Shown in pieces: positions 11,571 to 23,311 of a stretch of DNA of 64,000 nucleotides. The stretch lies in assembly GCA_034359265.1 (NCBI GenBank), contig CP136896.1:68769501-68833500 (forward strand), given 5' to 3'. How positions within the stretch are numbered: the first letter of the stretch is position 1; each line of letters opens with the position of its first letter. A program made the translations under genes and the position numbers. The DNA is from Canna indica. Lineage: Eukaryota > Streptophyta > Magnoliopsida > Zingiberales > Cannaceae. The notes beneath the pieces were generated by a model. That model had not been told where the DNA came from, searched no databases, and saw only the letters and a program-made list of their open reading frames with translations.

Positions 11571-14500
11571 CTACTTGGTCCACCAAAGAAGGAAATCCTT
11601 GCGCCTATTTATCTTCTTCTGGAGCTGGAGGACACCATAGAGTAGAGCCTCAGCTGTAGGTGGACATCCAGGGACATAGATGTCGACTGGAACAATTCTG
11701 TCACAACCACGAACGACAGAGTATGAGTAGTGATAGTAACCACCACCATTTGCACAGCTACCCATGGAAATCACCCATCGAGGATCAGGCATCTGATCAT
11801 AAACTCTGGATGAAATAAAAAGAGAAGTGACCAATAAGTAACAAAATTATATATTATGTTTCATGGGAGGAAAAACATATTTTTAAATAGCAAATTGATT
11901 TTGTAGTGACATAAATAATGAAAAGATATTCAATACAAAGTGCACTAATTGCTAAGAACTAGATATGGATGAGACCTAGCTGTCCCAGTCTTGGATCCTG
12001 ATATACTCTGATCTAACAGAAAATATGTTTAAGTAAGTTATTAATTTTGAGATTTGAAACGTTTTACATTGACTTGGATAATTATCCTCTTATTTGTTTA
12101 TATTGAAATTGTTCTTTTGATGATGTTCTGAAGAAAAATTGGAATAAGATTGAAGGGATATATGTTTTTGGGTCAAACTTGGGCGTTTGTTGCTAGTAAA
12201 TGCTTTGCAAATTCTAGAGATTATCCAAAAGGTATCCAATCTTCTTCTTTCCCTCTTCTTTTTCATCAGGCTAGACATCAAAATTTAATAAAAACTAATT
12301 TGTATAGCATATTAACAGACAGAAGTTAATGAACGCTCCCTCACCCCACTGTATGATGGATTCTGCCTAAACTTATGGCTCTCCCTTCACAACAAGGCTT
12401 CAGCCCGAAGGTACAATCATCTTCAACAGGAAAAATTCAAATATATTTACCTAATCAGGTCAGTTATGTGGCCAGAGATTTGTGTCACATGAAGAAGAAA
12501 TAAGGGCAGGGGCCGCCCTTACTATTGCTAATATCCTTATCCCTTGCTGCACATTTATAAAGTTTGTTTAGATAAGCCTTTGATGGATTGCCTATTATGG
12601 TGCAGTGTTTGGTGCTTACAATCAGGTTATAGACCATTTGGTAGCTCATATATGTATTCACCATAAGACATGTCAATAATTGTATGATGGCATATTAGTG
12701 CTTCTATACCTCATAGTAGCCTTCTATTGTTTCATTATAATGGCTGAGCTATTTATCCCTCATGAGATTTGTTGATTTCTTTTCTATATGAGATACTGAA
12801 ACAAAGGAAAAAGAAGAAACTCTCTTCAAGTGTTGATTATGAAGTAAGGTTTAAAATCTCGGTCGGTACGGTACGGTAAGTCCGGTATTTACCGATTTTT
12901 TAGGTTCCGGTATACAATATACCCGGTATTTGAAAAAACCGGGTATATTGTGTATACCGGGCGGTATGAGCCATATACCGCCCGGTATGTCACGACAATG
13001 CCGTTGGCAACGCCAACGGCGCTGTGGCCGACAGCCCGACAGGGCTGTCGGCCACATTCCGGAATCATACCGCCCAAACCGGGCGGTATTACATGCATAC
13101 CGGGCGGTATACCGCCCGGTATGATCAATAGTGACCCCAAACGGCTCTATAGCCGTTTGGGGCAGGTTTGGGTTGTTTTGGGGGCTATATAATGCCCCCA
13201 AAACACTTCTTTCACCCTCACTCACCCCTCTACCCATCTAAACTCTCAATCTCTCTCAATCTCTCTCTTTATTAATTTTTACGTCGAAATTCTGTTGAAA
13301 TTGCGCCGAAATCTCAAGCCGACCCCGTATGGCAGCACGGTCGTCGGTTGGAGAAGGCTCATCACTGGCAATGCCTCCACTGTAATATGATTTCACGTGG
13401 TGGAGGCATCACTCGATTGAAGCAACACTTGGCCGGAGGATATTCCGACGTTGTCAATTGCGCCAAAGTACCGGCCGAAGTTCGGAAGATGTTCAAAGCA
13501 CAACTCAACAACAAGAAGGAGCAACGTCTTAAGACTGCAGCTCAACAAGCCGAGTTCGACCGACGAGCTACCCAAGATGTCAGCGGTGGCCATTATGAGG
13601 CTCGAGGTGACCATTACGACGAGGAGGCGGAACTTCAAGCCGGTATCCGAGCTTCATTGGAGCATGCTGAATTCGAACGAGAACGGATGTATTATCCCAT
13701 ATCTCAATTTGAATATGGCGGCGGCAGTGGCAGCGGTGGGATAAGCAGCGTCGGCTCAACTTTGGCTGCCGGAGCAATGGACCGAAGCGGTCCAATTCCC
13801 TCCGGTCCTTATATTGGTCGGAGTTCTAGCATGAGAGCACCTCAAACTCAGAGCAGAGGAAGCAGCAGAGAGGAGGCCTTCGTGGATTCTTCACAAACCT
13901 CGGAGCAAGTGGTAGGAAAACTAATGTTGATGTTTCTGATCTTGATCCCAGGGCATTTCCTCCTCCATCATCAAAGCAACCGCACATAGACGATGCTTGG
14001 GCCAAGAACAAGAAGTGGGAGTTGGGGAAAGCCATCTCCAAATGGTTCCACTTCAGCCGGATTCCCGCAAATGCAGCCAACAACCCGTACTACCGAACTA
14101 TGGTGTCTACCATCCAAAAGGTAGGCCCACGTATTACCCCTCCAACTCCGTATGAAATTTCAGGACCTTTCCTTGAAGAAGAGGTCAAAGAAATAAATCA
14201 ATGAATCGACGGAATCAAGCGGCAATGGGGGGATTACGGATGCACTTTGATGTGCGATAGTTGGACCGGTCCAACCCGAATGAGCATCATCAACTTCCTC
14301 ATCTATTGCAACAGGAGGGTTATCTATCACAAGTCGGTGAACGCATCCGATGAAGTCCATAGTTCTCTCTACATCTCGAAGCTGATGAAGGAGGTGATCG
14401 AGGAGAATGGACCCCAGAACTTTGTTCAAATTATAACCGACAACAGATCTAATTTCAAAAGGGCTGGTGAGATAATTGAACTGGATTATTCTCACATATA

Positions 14501-17500
14501 TTGGACTCTATGTGCAGCGCATTGTGTAGACCTAATGATGAAAGATATCGGTGATATATCGATGGTGAATACGACGGTAAAAAAGGGGCAACAAATTACG
14601 CGTTTCATATACAACCACACATGGGTACACGCCCTTATGAGAAAATTTAAAGAAGGTATTTTTTAAAAATAATTTATAGTATTTATTTATTAATTAGTTT
14701 AGGTGATAATTACTAATAATAATTCCATATTTTAGGTGAAATTCTTCGACCGAGAGCGACTCGTTTTGCAACCAATTTCATCGCATTAAAGTTGCTCCAA
14801 CAACGTAAGGCGGGCCTTCGATCAATGTTTACAAGTGAGGAATGATCTACATCAAGATATGTCGGAACTAATGATGGAAAGCAAACCGAGAAGTACGTCC
14901 TCAACACGCGGTTCTGGGATCGCGTTGCAGAGATAGTCGTCGCCGTAGAACCATTGTACAAGGTTCTACAATAGGTGGAGATGGAAAAGACGCCTCAAAT
15001 GGGTCATCTCTACTACTACATCCATCAAGCACAAGAAGAAATCAAGAGGGTTATGATTTCGGAGACCAAGTATAAACCCTTCATCGACATTATCTCCCAG
15101 AGGTGGGAGGATCAAATGGGTCGTGAGTCGTGACATACACATCGCGGGTAATTTTTTATTTAATTTTCTAAAATTTATTTAATTTTAATTCATTATGCTA
15201 AATTACTTATTAAATTGATAATTTTTTGTAGCGTATTATTTAAATTCCGCATACCAGTATCGATATGATCTTGGAACGACGGATAGTTTGTTATATCCGC
15301 TTCGCAAGGTCATACAACGAATGTCGGCAACAACCAGAGAAGCGACACAAGCTCTAAATGAATCAAAATATTTCCGAGATTCAAGTGGCAATTTCGGAGA
15401 TCCATTTGCAATATCGTGCCGAGATTCTATGGATCCAGGTAGATATAATTTTTTTCAATTTATTTATTAATGATAAAATTGGTAATCTCGTTACTAAAAT
15501 CAATTTTAAATCTATTGCAGTTGAATGGTGGTTGCAATTTGGAATCGAAGCTCCAACTCTTCGGAACATTGCAACACGTATCCTCTCGCAAACCACAACA
15601 TCAAGTGGATGCGAGAGAAATTGGTCGACCTTCTCCTTGATTCATACCAAGCCGCGCAATCGGCTTTCATATGCCCGATTAGAGAAGCTAGTATATGTTC
15701 ATTACAACATGCGGCTTCGAATGCGGACATTACAAAACGAAGATATTCGACATGTAGATCCGTTCGATGTTGAGTTCGTCCAAGACGATGCCGACCCGAT
15801 AATTGATTGGTGGAGTGCAATGGAGAGCGACCAGCCTCTTCTTGCTGAACCAGGCAAACCACCTCAGCCTTCACCAATTATATCTGATGCACTTGAGTTT
15901 GAGAGCCAACTAGAAGACATAGTCATTACTCCCTTGGACTCTCAACGAATTCAGCAAGCAAGACGCCGATCCAAATCGGACTCTCCATCTTCCCAATCAA
16001 AGGGAAAAAAGAAGGCAACACATTCAAAGGCAAAAGGCAAAGCCAAAGGTAAACGACCAATTGATCCTTTAGAAGCGATTGCAGAAGCAAAAGAGGACGA
16101 AGAAGACGAGCCCTCCATTCATAGCAGTAGCAACACAAAAGACGGAGGAGATGATGATGATGATGATGGAGCTAGTGGAGAAGACACCGTCGTACCATCA
16201 ACATTGCCACATGATGATCTATGGACAAATGAGCAATACTTCGATCACGCCACCCAAGATGATGACCATGGTGCTAGTACCGGACAAACAACTCAGGTGT
16301 ACAAGAAGAGAGGCTCGCGTCGAAGAGGTGGACCGACAGCTTTGCAAGATTACCATCACGATATGATGAGTAGTTTGCAAGAGGTTTCTGAATTCACCTA
16401 CTCTGTATCCAGTACCTACTCAACTGATGATACAGGGTCTAGTTCTTGGAATCCCAACAAAGAAACGCTAATGTCAATGTGGTATAATGGATACCATGGC
16501 ATTATGCCATGGGAAAATTTCCAAATATGGGCATTAGAGAACTACGGTGTTGACCTTAGCCGTGTATGTCCCGAAGCCGAAGATATGTATGGGTACGACG
16601 GACGTCATTCGTCCGCATTTTAAACATTGTATTCATGTATTTGACATTTGAATATTAATTTTAAGCATTTCTTCATCAATTATGTGTTATTGGAGAATTG
16701 GAGTTAGTTCTTTAAATAATAATAAAATAAAAAAATAAAAAAACCCAGCCGGTATGCATTTTCATACCGGTCCGTACCGTGTGTCGGTACGGTACGGTAC
16801 CGGTATGTACCGGTACCGGCCGGTGACCGAAACCGGTACCGGTACCGAGATTTTAAACCTTGTTATGAAGGCAATGTAATCAAACATGCCTGGAATAAAT
16901 GAAATTTCCAATTGTTATATGCATATGTATTATAATTATGGTGAACTGTTTACCCTCTAGTTCTTCATAGTCGCCGTCTTTTTAGTGCATGCCATTCTAT
17001 CATGCAAAACCATTGTGTCATTGTATCATTGTGTATCCACTTCAAAGCATTTCAGTGCAAAGTTGTATTTGCTTCCTAATGGCGATCAAATCCTATTAAG
17101 CTGTGTAATAAAACTGAAAAGTTATATACATCACTCGGAAAACCTAAACTAATTCCAACGATATAACTACACTTAAAACAAATGTCTACATAGAATTGAA
17201 CTAAGATCCAGATTCATCTATTAAATTACAAGAATATGGGTTTATGATCTAAGACCTGAATCATCTCGAAGCTTAATAAAGAAAACTAAGATAGATTTTT
17301 TTTCAATACCCATGGAAAAATAAAACAAAAATCATGCTTGACGATATCAGGAAAAAAATCAAATCTGACGGAATAATATCATCAATCTTAAAAATAGGGA
17401 TGCGAGTAAAGTTAAAAAGAAACAAAATATTTTTTTAATATCTTTTTACTTGCGAAGGGCAGGTGCCATCTTGTTGGTGAGCGTTCCGGCGACGATCATG

Positions 17501-17862
17501 CAGTCAGACTGGCGAGGGCTGGGACGGAAGATGACACCGAACCGATCGAAATCGTAGCGCGAGGCCCCGGTATGCATCATCTCCACCGCGCAGCAGGCGA
17601 GCCCGAAGGTCATAGGCCAGATGGACCCGCGGCGGGCCCAGTTCATCAGGTCATCCACCTTCGAGATCACGTACTCCGCCGCCTTCGAGAGCCCTGCCGG
17701 CGAGGACGTGGAGGGGGGCAGCGGCCGGGAGTAGGGTGCGGGGGAGGAAGGCGACGGCGGAGAGGATCCAGCGGAGGCGGAGAAGGGCGCGGCGGCCGGA
17801 ATCGCGGATGCCCTCTGGGCGGAGAGGAGGGCGAGGCGGGCGGTCCGCGGGAGGAGAGCCAT
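11571..17862 (-). CDS. NDUFS7: NADH dehydrogenase (ubiquinone) iron-sulfur protein 7, PSST subunit of complex I
   Basis: A two-exon gene: exon 1 17450-17862, exon 2 11571-11805; 215 residues. The product is the complex I subunit that holds cluster N2, the last iron-sulfur centre before ubiquinone, on the matrix side of the inner mitochondrial membrane. Cluster ligands are all visible: the tandem Cys90-Cys91 in [10 protein letters not shown], Cys155 in [10 protein letters not shown] and Cys185 in [10 protein letters not shown]. Residues 1 to about 57 are Ala/Ser/Pro/Arg-rich, as expected of a mitochondrial presequence, and the mature part starts near [15 protein letters not shown]. Exon 1 ends in phase 2 (CGCAA|GTAAAA), and exon 2 begins after CATCCAG to complete Lys138. 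An upstream in-frame ATG at 17946 is rejected because it would precede the presequence. The 5.6 kb intron contains a 4 kb hAT transposon. Identification is very secure. Confidence 0.96.
12845..16862 (+). mobile_element. Full-length degenerate hAT transposon inside the NDUFS7 intron
   Basis: The element begins TAAGGTTTAAAATCTCGG and ends CCGAGATTTTAAACCTTG, near-perfect inverted repeats. It is flanked by a perfect 8-bp target duplication, ttatgaag, at 12837-12844 and 16863-16870. Subterminal regions carry CGGTACGGTA arrays and the palindromic motif ATACCGCCCGGTAT in many copies (12950-13120, 16750-16845). The interior encodes a BED-finger/DUF659/hAT-dimerisation transposase broken by stops. 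It lies antisense to the host gene. Related ends occur at 57632-62038 and 63916-64000. Confidence 0.93.
13321..16623 (+). pseudogene. hAT transposase, inactivated
   Basis: Domains in order: a BED-type zinc finger (from 13330; WQCLHCNM ... [13 protein letters not shown]), a DUF659/RNase H-like core (14041-14640; [10 protein letters not shown] with the first catalytic-type Asp, then IITDNRSNF and [11 protein letters not shown]), and the C-terminal dimerisation region (15520-15700; [12 protein letters not shown]). An acidic and basic tail follows to 16623. Three introns are apparent: about 14656-14734, 15150-15231 and 15439-15519. Damage: a frameshift near 13913, TGA at 14202-14204 where tryptophan is expected, TGA near 14846, TAG near 14972 and a small insertion with frameshift near 15125-15137. 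No classical ATG start is in frame. It cannot make active protein. Confidence 0.88.
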
Positions 17863-18740
17863 GGCGAATTGGGACGAAGAGAGGGAGCGGCGAGCTGAAT
17901 CGATATCAGATGTCCAGCCAACACAAATCAAAAGGGCTCGAATCAAGTTTATTGTAGAATAAAAAGTTTAATTACATGTGCAATCTAGAAAACAGGTCTC
18001 CATTTGTCAAATATCACACCGAAAAAAATACCTTTTTATTAATATAACAAAAGAAAATATCTTGCTAACTCAGGTTCAAAACTTGATTTATTCACCTACG
18101 TGGCAATATCACACGATAGAGGGGTAACATGAGTATTATCAAAAGTTGGTTTCGGATTCCAAAATTTTATCACTCATATTTCATATCAGGAAAATTCCAA
18201 TGAAATTATTCTCATTCGAGGAAATTGCTGAAGAAAAATTGTACTCAAATGTTGGTTTGAAATCTATAAAAAGTGCTGACTGAATAATCCGATACAATTT
18301 AAAACTTGAAAAAAGATCCAATTAGTTTAGGTAAAACTTGAGGACCCCTCAATTAATCATACGGAATATTGAGTCAATTTGATTTTACGTGCACATTCAA
18401 ATTTCAATGAAACGATACGGACTGTTAAGATAAAAATTATGTTTCATATCTTACCAGAGATCAGTCAATAACAGATCGCAGTCAACACAAGCGACATGGA
18501 GAATATCTAAATCGGACGTTAAATGATAACTATTAACCGAAGATATTTCAGTATAAACTGATAAACAGCAGTAAAATTAGCACACACGTCTCCAACTCTT
18601 TGTGCTCAGAAAGGAAAGGACCTAACGATAAAAACCAATTTGTGCCTTACTACTTGTACACGTATTTTCTATCTATTCCACGGATGGGATGTCAACCTAC
18701 ATGGATCTAATTCTCGCTCTTAAGTAATGCTTTTTCAGCC
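17863..18740. other. NDUFS7 promoter region and MSAP 3' region
   Basis: The sequence just above 17862 is the leader and promoter of the minus-strand NDUFS7 gene. The part near 18600-18740 should be the 3' untranslated region of the next minus-strand gene. No additional gene is supported. Confidence 0.5.
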
Positions 18741-21700
18741 TTAGAGATCAATTTTCTCCTCTTCTGGAGGACTTGATTCTTTTGAGTTTCCTGTCCACCA
18801 GTTCTTAATCTGTTCTGATACCTTGGTTATATGTCCCTTCAATACTTGCCCTGTTTCTGTAAGACTTTGCAAAATCTTCTGTTTATAATACTGCCTAGGA
18901 GGATCTTTATCCTTTAGAATGTTTCCCTGAATAATAAAGGAAAATTATTGCAAACATAGCAGAATAAAAGGAATCAAGTTTTATGTCTCAAAGAGAGGTG
19001 ACATAAAATGAAAAGAAATACCGCACCAATTTCTCAGGAAAGTTGTCTTCCTCGTCGCTTTCATCATCATCAGCTTCTCCACCAAAATTTCCGCTCATTA
19101 AATCTTCACGTGAATACATTTTCATTCCAGGAGCCCCTGGCATGCCCTGTCAGTGTCATCATGACAGCTAATATATCAAACAAAGCAATTGCATAGAGCA
19201 AATTGTAATGTAGAATAAGTAGATAAAAATACCTCCATGGATCTCATGAGCCTATCCACTTCAGCCTCTTTAGAGGACTTGGCTACAAAAGATTCTCCAG
19301 GAATCCTATCCTGCAAATTTTTTGACAGAATAAATCTATCAGTTCTAATTGGCATTATAATTTTCAAGACAAGACTGTTGCAACCCCCGACTTCAATAAC
19401 TTATTTGACATATTTCTTTTTTCAGAACACAGATTGCCCATTCCTCACATGCCAATTGCCAAGTCATTGAGCAACATGTATCTAATTAGTGGATTATGGA
19501 AATGGGCATAGCTCCAATGACAAAACTATTAGGTATTGAAACCAACTACCTCACTATACCTTTGAGCACAAAGTGTTGGCACAGCAGCTGTTCAACACAA
19601 CATACCATTTCATGCACATAACACGCTTGAGATTTTGGGTCTAAGCAACACAGCAATAAGAATAACCATGTTTCAAACAACCAATTTAAAATAGATGCTT
19701 AATTATGCAGCAGAAAATATGAGTAAAATTGTTGAAGGTTCAAGTCATAAGTTTCATTCACATGAGCACACTCTCAATACTTGCATAATTTAGTTACTTA
19801 AAAGGTTCAACCTATGCTTTGCAAAAGTGGTCACTTATCTGTTGAAGCAATGAGTCATTTAAGTGTTTGCACTTCTTTCTCATGTCGTGTCAGGGACCAG
19901 AGTATGACATTAAACATCTATGATCTAGTACTAATGGGTTATGGTCTTTTTGTTGATTGGAGCTTCTACTGACTCTCATGCATATACTGAGTATCGACTA
20001 GACATGTCAACGGGCTTCCAGTCCTCCAACACAGAATGAGTCAGTGAAGTATAAAGTGGCAAGAAGTACAATTTACATTTTATCCATATATATAAGAGAA
20101 GTTACAGGAGGATGAGCATCAGTTGACTGACCTCATGACAACTGCTCGTTCCTCATGGAAATATTTTAACAATGAAGCATCTCAGCAATATATGACAAAT
20201 ATTTTGGGGGAATAAATAATTCAATCAAAGAAGCATGAAAAAACAAAATATAGATCTCAGGAGTATATTTCTTCAACTATCCTTCAACATATAACTATTT
20301 TGAAGTACTGGTTTGCAATTACCGCAGGAAGGCGGGGCGGCTTGACAGAGCATGCATTAGAAAGATCCTTGCAGAGAAAACCAACTAGCTGATCAAATGA
20401 AGGCCTTCTGCTATAGACATATTCGGCAACATCCGTATCCAAGTAGCCCATTATCTGAAAGCAAAGGTATCATTAAACAAATAATTAAATAAATATAAAT
20501 ATCTTTCTCTACAGTCTATATATGTATGAGCAAAAGTAGGATATTAACCAATATTATGGTTGAGAAACATGTCAAATGAACTAAATATTTTTCAGCCAGT
20601 ATAATGTTAAAACAGTTTCCACCAAAAATCTTCCTATTCTCTCATGCTATATAGTCCTTCCAATAGTTTTTAATTGAAGTAAGCATCAATTTTTTAATTG
20701 AATTAAGCATCAATACGGAATGATTAGTCCTATTCACTACTCGAATAGTTACAAATAATATCTTATAGAGAACAAATACCCTCAGGATAGAAGGACCTTT
20801 TCCTTTTGGGGGGTGCCTGAAGACCTTAGTTTAAACACTGAATTTATAGTTAGCATTAGTGAGTCTTATCAAAGCAAGTAACCAAATCAAGTACGACACT
20901 AGTTCTGTCACTTAATGCAGTCTGCATAGCCGAAGTCTATTCCTATTGTATGACAACCTAAACGCCTGCTCAGACTTCAGAGGGTTGACGACGGAATGTA
21001 GAACACTGCTAAACACACAAGTGAAAGTAGTTCCATATCTTCCTGTACTCAAGTTGGTTTGTGTAAGTAGTAAGTGCCTAAAACCAAGGCAGCCAGAATA
21101 AGCATTAGGGCATGGAGTTGAAACAGTGTTGCCACAGGGCATGGAGGCTGGAGCCATCATCTAAAAAAGTAACACAGTTTGACTAAGGTAGCAATGTCAA
21201 TTCTATAGTGGAGGGCAACCATGTAGGTAAACCAAATTTAGTTTCTTACAGAAGAAAAATGGAATAAACGAACCAGATATATAAATGAGTCTGAAATATC
21301 AATTTTCTGTTAAAAAGGTATAATAATTTTCTGAATTAAAAACCTTGCTTGGAATACAGTTCAAATTAACTAAATTCTAGACAACATGCAGTGGTAGCTT
21401 AGTGAAAGTGAGGCTAGAATATAAGAAAAAAAGACAAAGAAGCAGTGATGAAGATTATTGAGAATGACCTAATCTGTATAATTATCACACTGGAAAACAG
21501 GGGACCATCATTTATGGACATCTTATGTGAAATCAAAAGGCTTAAAGCGATGTACACTTATAGGCTTATAACATGCAGTTCAATAACAAAAAAATATTGA
21601 TAAAACATGTTAGAACGCTACTGTTATTTTCCAGAATTTAGAGAAACAAATAAAAAACACAATAGCATACGTCATACATGCATATTTTACCTCTTGACAA

Positions 21701-22960
21701 GCATGCTCGATGGTTTTGCATTCTAAATTACATTGTCCTTCATTTCCTTGTTCAACCAGCTTGAAAATACAAAACATAATGGGATAAGAAATTGAGAGAA
21801 ATCTGGATGTCAAAAACGAATACAAGAAGAAACATATTCATTCAAAGTTACATATTAAATAATTAGATCAGCACATGGTGCCATCAAATAGCTTGATGTT
21901 AACAAAATAATAATAATAATAATAACGATCTGAAACTAATGAAGTTTTCTCTTGTTCCTAAAAAATAAAAAGAAATAGAATATATAGTTTATAACCAGAA
22001 TTCAAGATTAATTTCAGCCAATTTCGTCCTTGCTTGCTAGTCATTTTACTAATTTTTCTTTATTATTCATAACACCATTCTCAAATTATTATTGCAAGGA
22101 AGTTGCCTCTTTCTTTGTTTGAAGGTTAAGGTATCATCAAATCATAGGTTGCATGATCAACAAAATAATACGGCTAGCTCTTCATAGAGCAGCATTAACT
22201 GAAGAAAAACCTCAAATCAATCCACAGTTCCACACTGAAGTAGAACTTGCCATGCTTGCTGCATGAAATCAATTGGAATACATTTTTTACCACAGCATCA
22301 CTAGGCTATAAACGTAGACTTCCCTTTATTGTGCATATTGTCCTACAATCGAAAGAAAGCCCAGACTGTCCATGAAATATAACATGTAGAGGAATCATAG
22401 CCGATGGCAAGCAAACACAGTGCAAGGTCTATACGATCCGACAAAGCCAACGAGGTAGATAGATAATAAGTCACATCAATTTGAAATAAGTAACTCGGAA
22501 TCAGCTCAGAGTTCGTTTACATACCTCCAATCTATCACCTTTCTCAACAAGATCAATCTGGAGAATCCAATCAGATTCTTCCTTCTTCAAATTGCATATA
22601 CTCTCCGCTATCTCGATGATCTGAAACTCTGAGAGCTAATACAACCTCGAATTCATTCAAATAAACCCATCCAATTTAGACCAACCACTTACATTCAGGA
22701 AGCAGAAAGACGACAACGAGAAGGAACTAAGACAAAGTATATAAAAAAGAAACCTTTTTGGGAGAGATCTGAGCCTCCTTTTTCTTGACCTGATGGATGA
22801 TCTGGTGGGCGATCTTCTCGCAAACTTGACATTTGATGAAGGGGACATCGCCCTTGCGAGCGGCCGGAGGTGGCTTCTTTGAGGAAGCAAGAGAGTGGGG
22901 AAGAGAAGAAGTGACGAGGAGGAGTAGCGAGAGAGAAGAGAGGAAGAAGATCCTCGCCAT
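18741..22960 (-). CDS. Secreted saposin-like protein (MIR-interacting/MSAP, canopy type)
   Basis: Seven exons join cleanly: 22754-22960, 22525-22635, 21691-21759, 20323-20454, 19233-19310, 19027-19146 and 18741-18926, all phase 0, giving 300 residues. Residues 1 to about 26 (MARIFFLSSLSLLLLVTSS) form a signal peptide. Residues 40-165 form a saposin-like fold with cysteines at 44, 47, 83, 116, 120, 127, 157 and 164 (KCQVCEK, ESICNL, CNLECKTIEHAC). Then come DRIPGE, a Gly/Met/Pro stretch GMPGAPGMKM, an acidic run ADDDESDEED and a Trp-containing tail (KNWWTG). Plant relatives are annotated as TLR4-regulator/MIR-interacting MSAP proteins, related to animal canopy ER proteins, and the plant role is poorly known. 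There is no KDEL-type end; the protein ends EEEKIDL, which could act as a weak ER-retrieval-like end (speculative). It shares a 351-bp divergent promoter with the next gene. Confidence 0.88.
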
Positions 22961-23311
22961 TGCTCGTCTTCTTCTTTCTCGTCCCTCGGCGAATCCTACG
23001 AAGGACGAACTAACGAGCCCCAAATGGAACCCGGACTTTGAATCGAAGCTTCGAGAAGTTAATGGATCCGACCCATTGACGAAGCTGGCTGAGCTGGATA
23101 TTGAGATTGGCAAATCTCTGGATCGAAATGGGATGCGGCTAAACTGGGCCGTGTTTGGATCCTTAAACTTTACGAGTCGTATCAAAAACCCTAGTCCGAA
23201 CTTAAAAATTTCCCCCCAAAAACCATTGAGAAAACTAGGGTTAGGGTTTACAGCATCGGCCTTCTCCTCCTTCCTTCTCGATCCCTCGTCAATTCCTGCA
23301 CAGTTTACTGC
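22961..23311. promoter_or_regulatory. Short bidirectional promoter with telo-boxes and a site II motif
   Basis: Only 351 bp separate the initiation codons of the MSAP gene (minus) and the unknown gene (plus). The interval contains AAACCCTAG at 23186-23194, TTAGGGTTT at 23241-23249 and TGGGCC at 23145-23150. These telo-box and site II elements often occur together in promoters of growth-related and housekeeping plant genes. Co-regulation is an inference. Confidence 0.55.

Noticed and set aside
17860..17946. Longer N-terminus for NDUFS7 from the upstream ATG at 17946
   Set aside because: The ATG at 17862 starts a normal presequence ([10 protein letters not shown]). The extension would place unrelated residues before it and falls in the leader.
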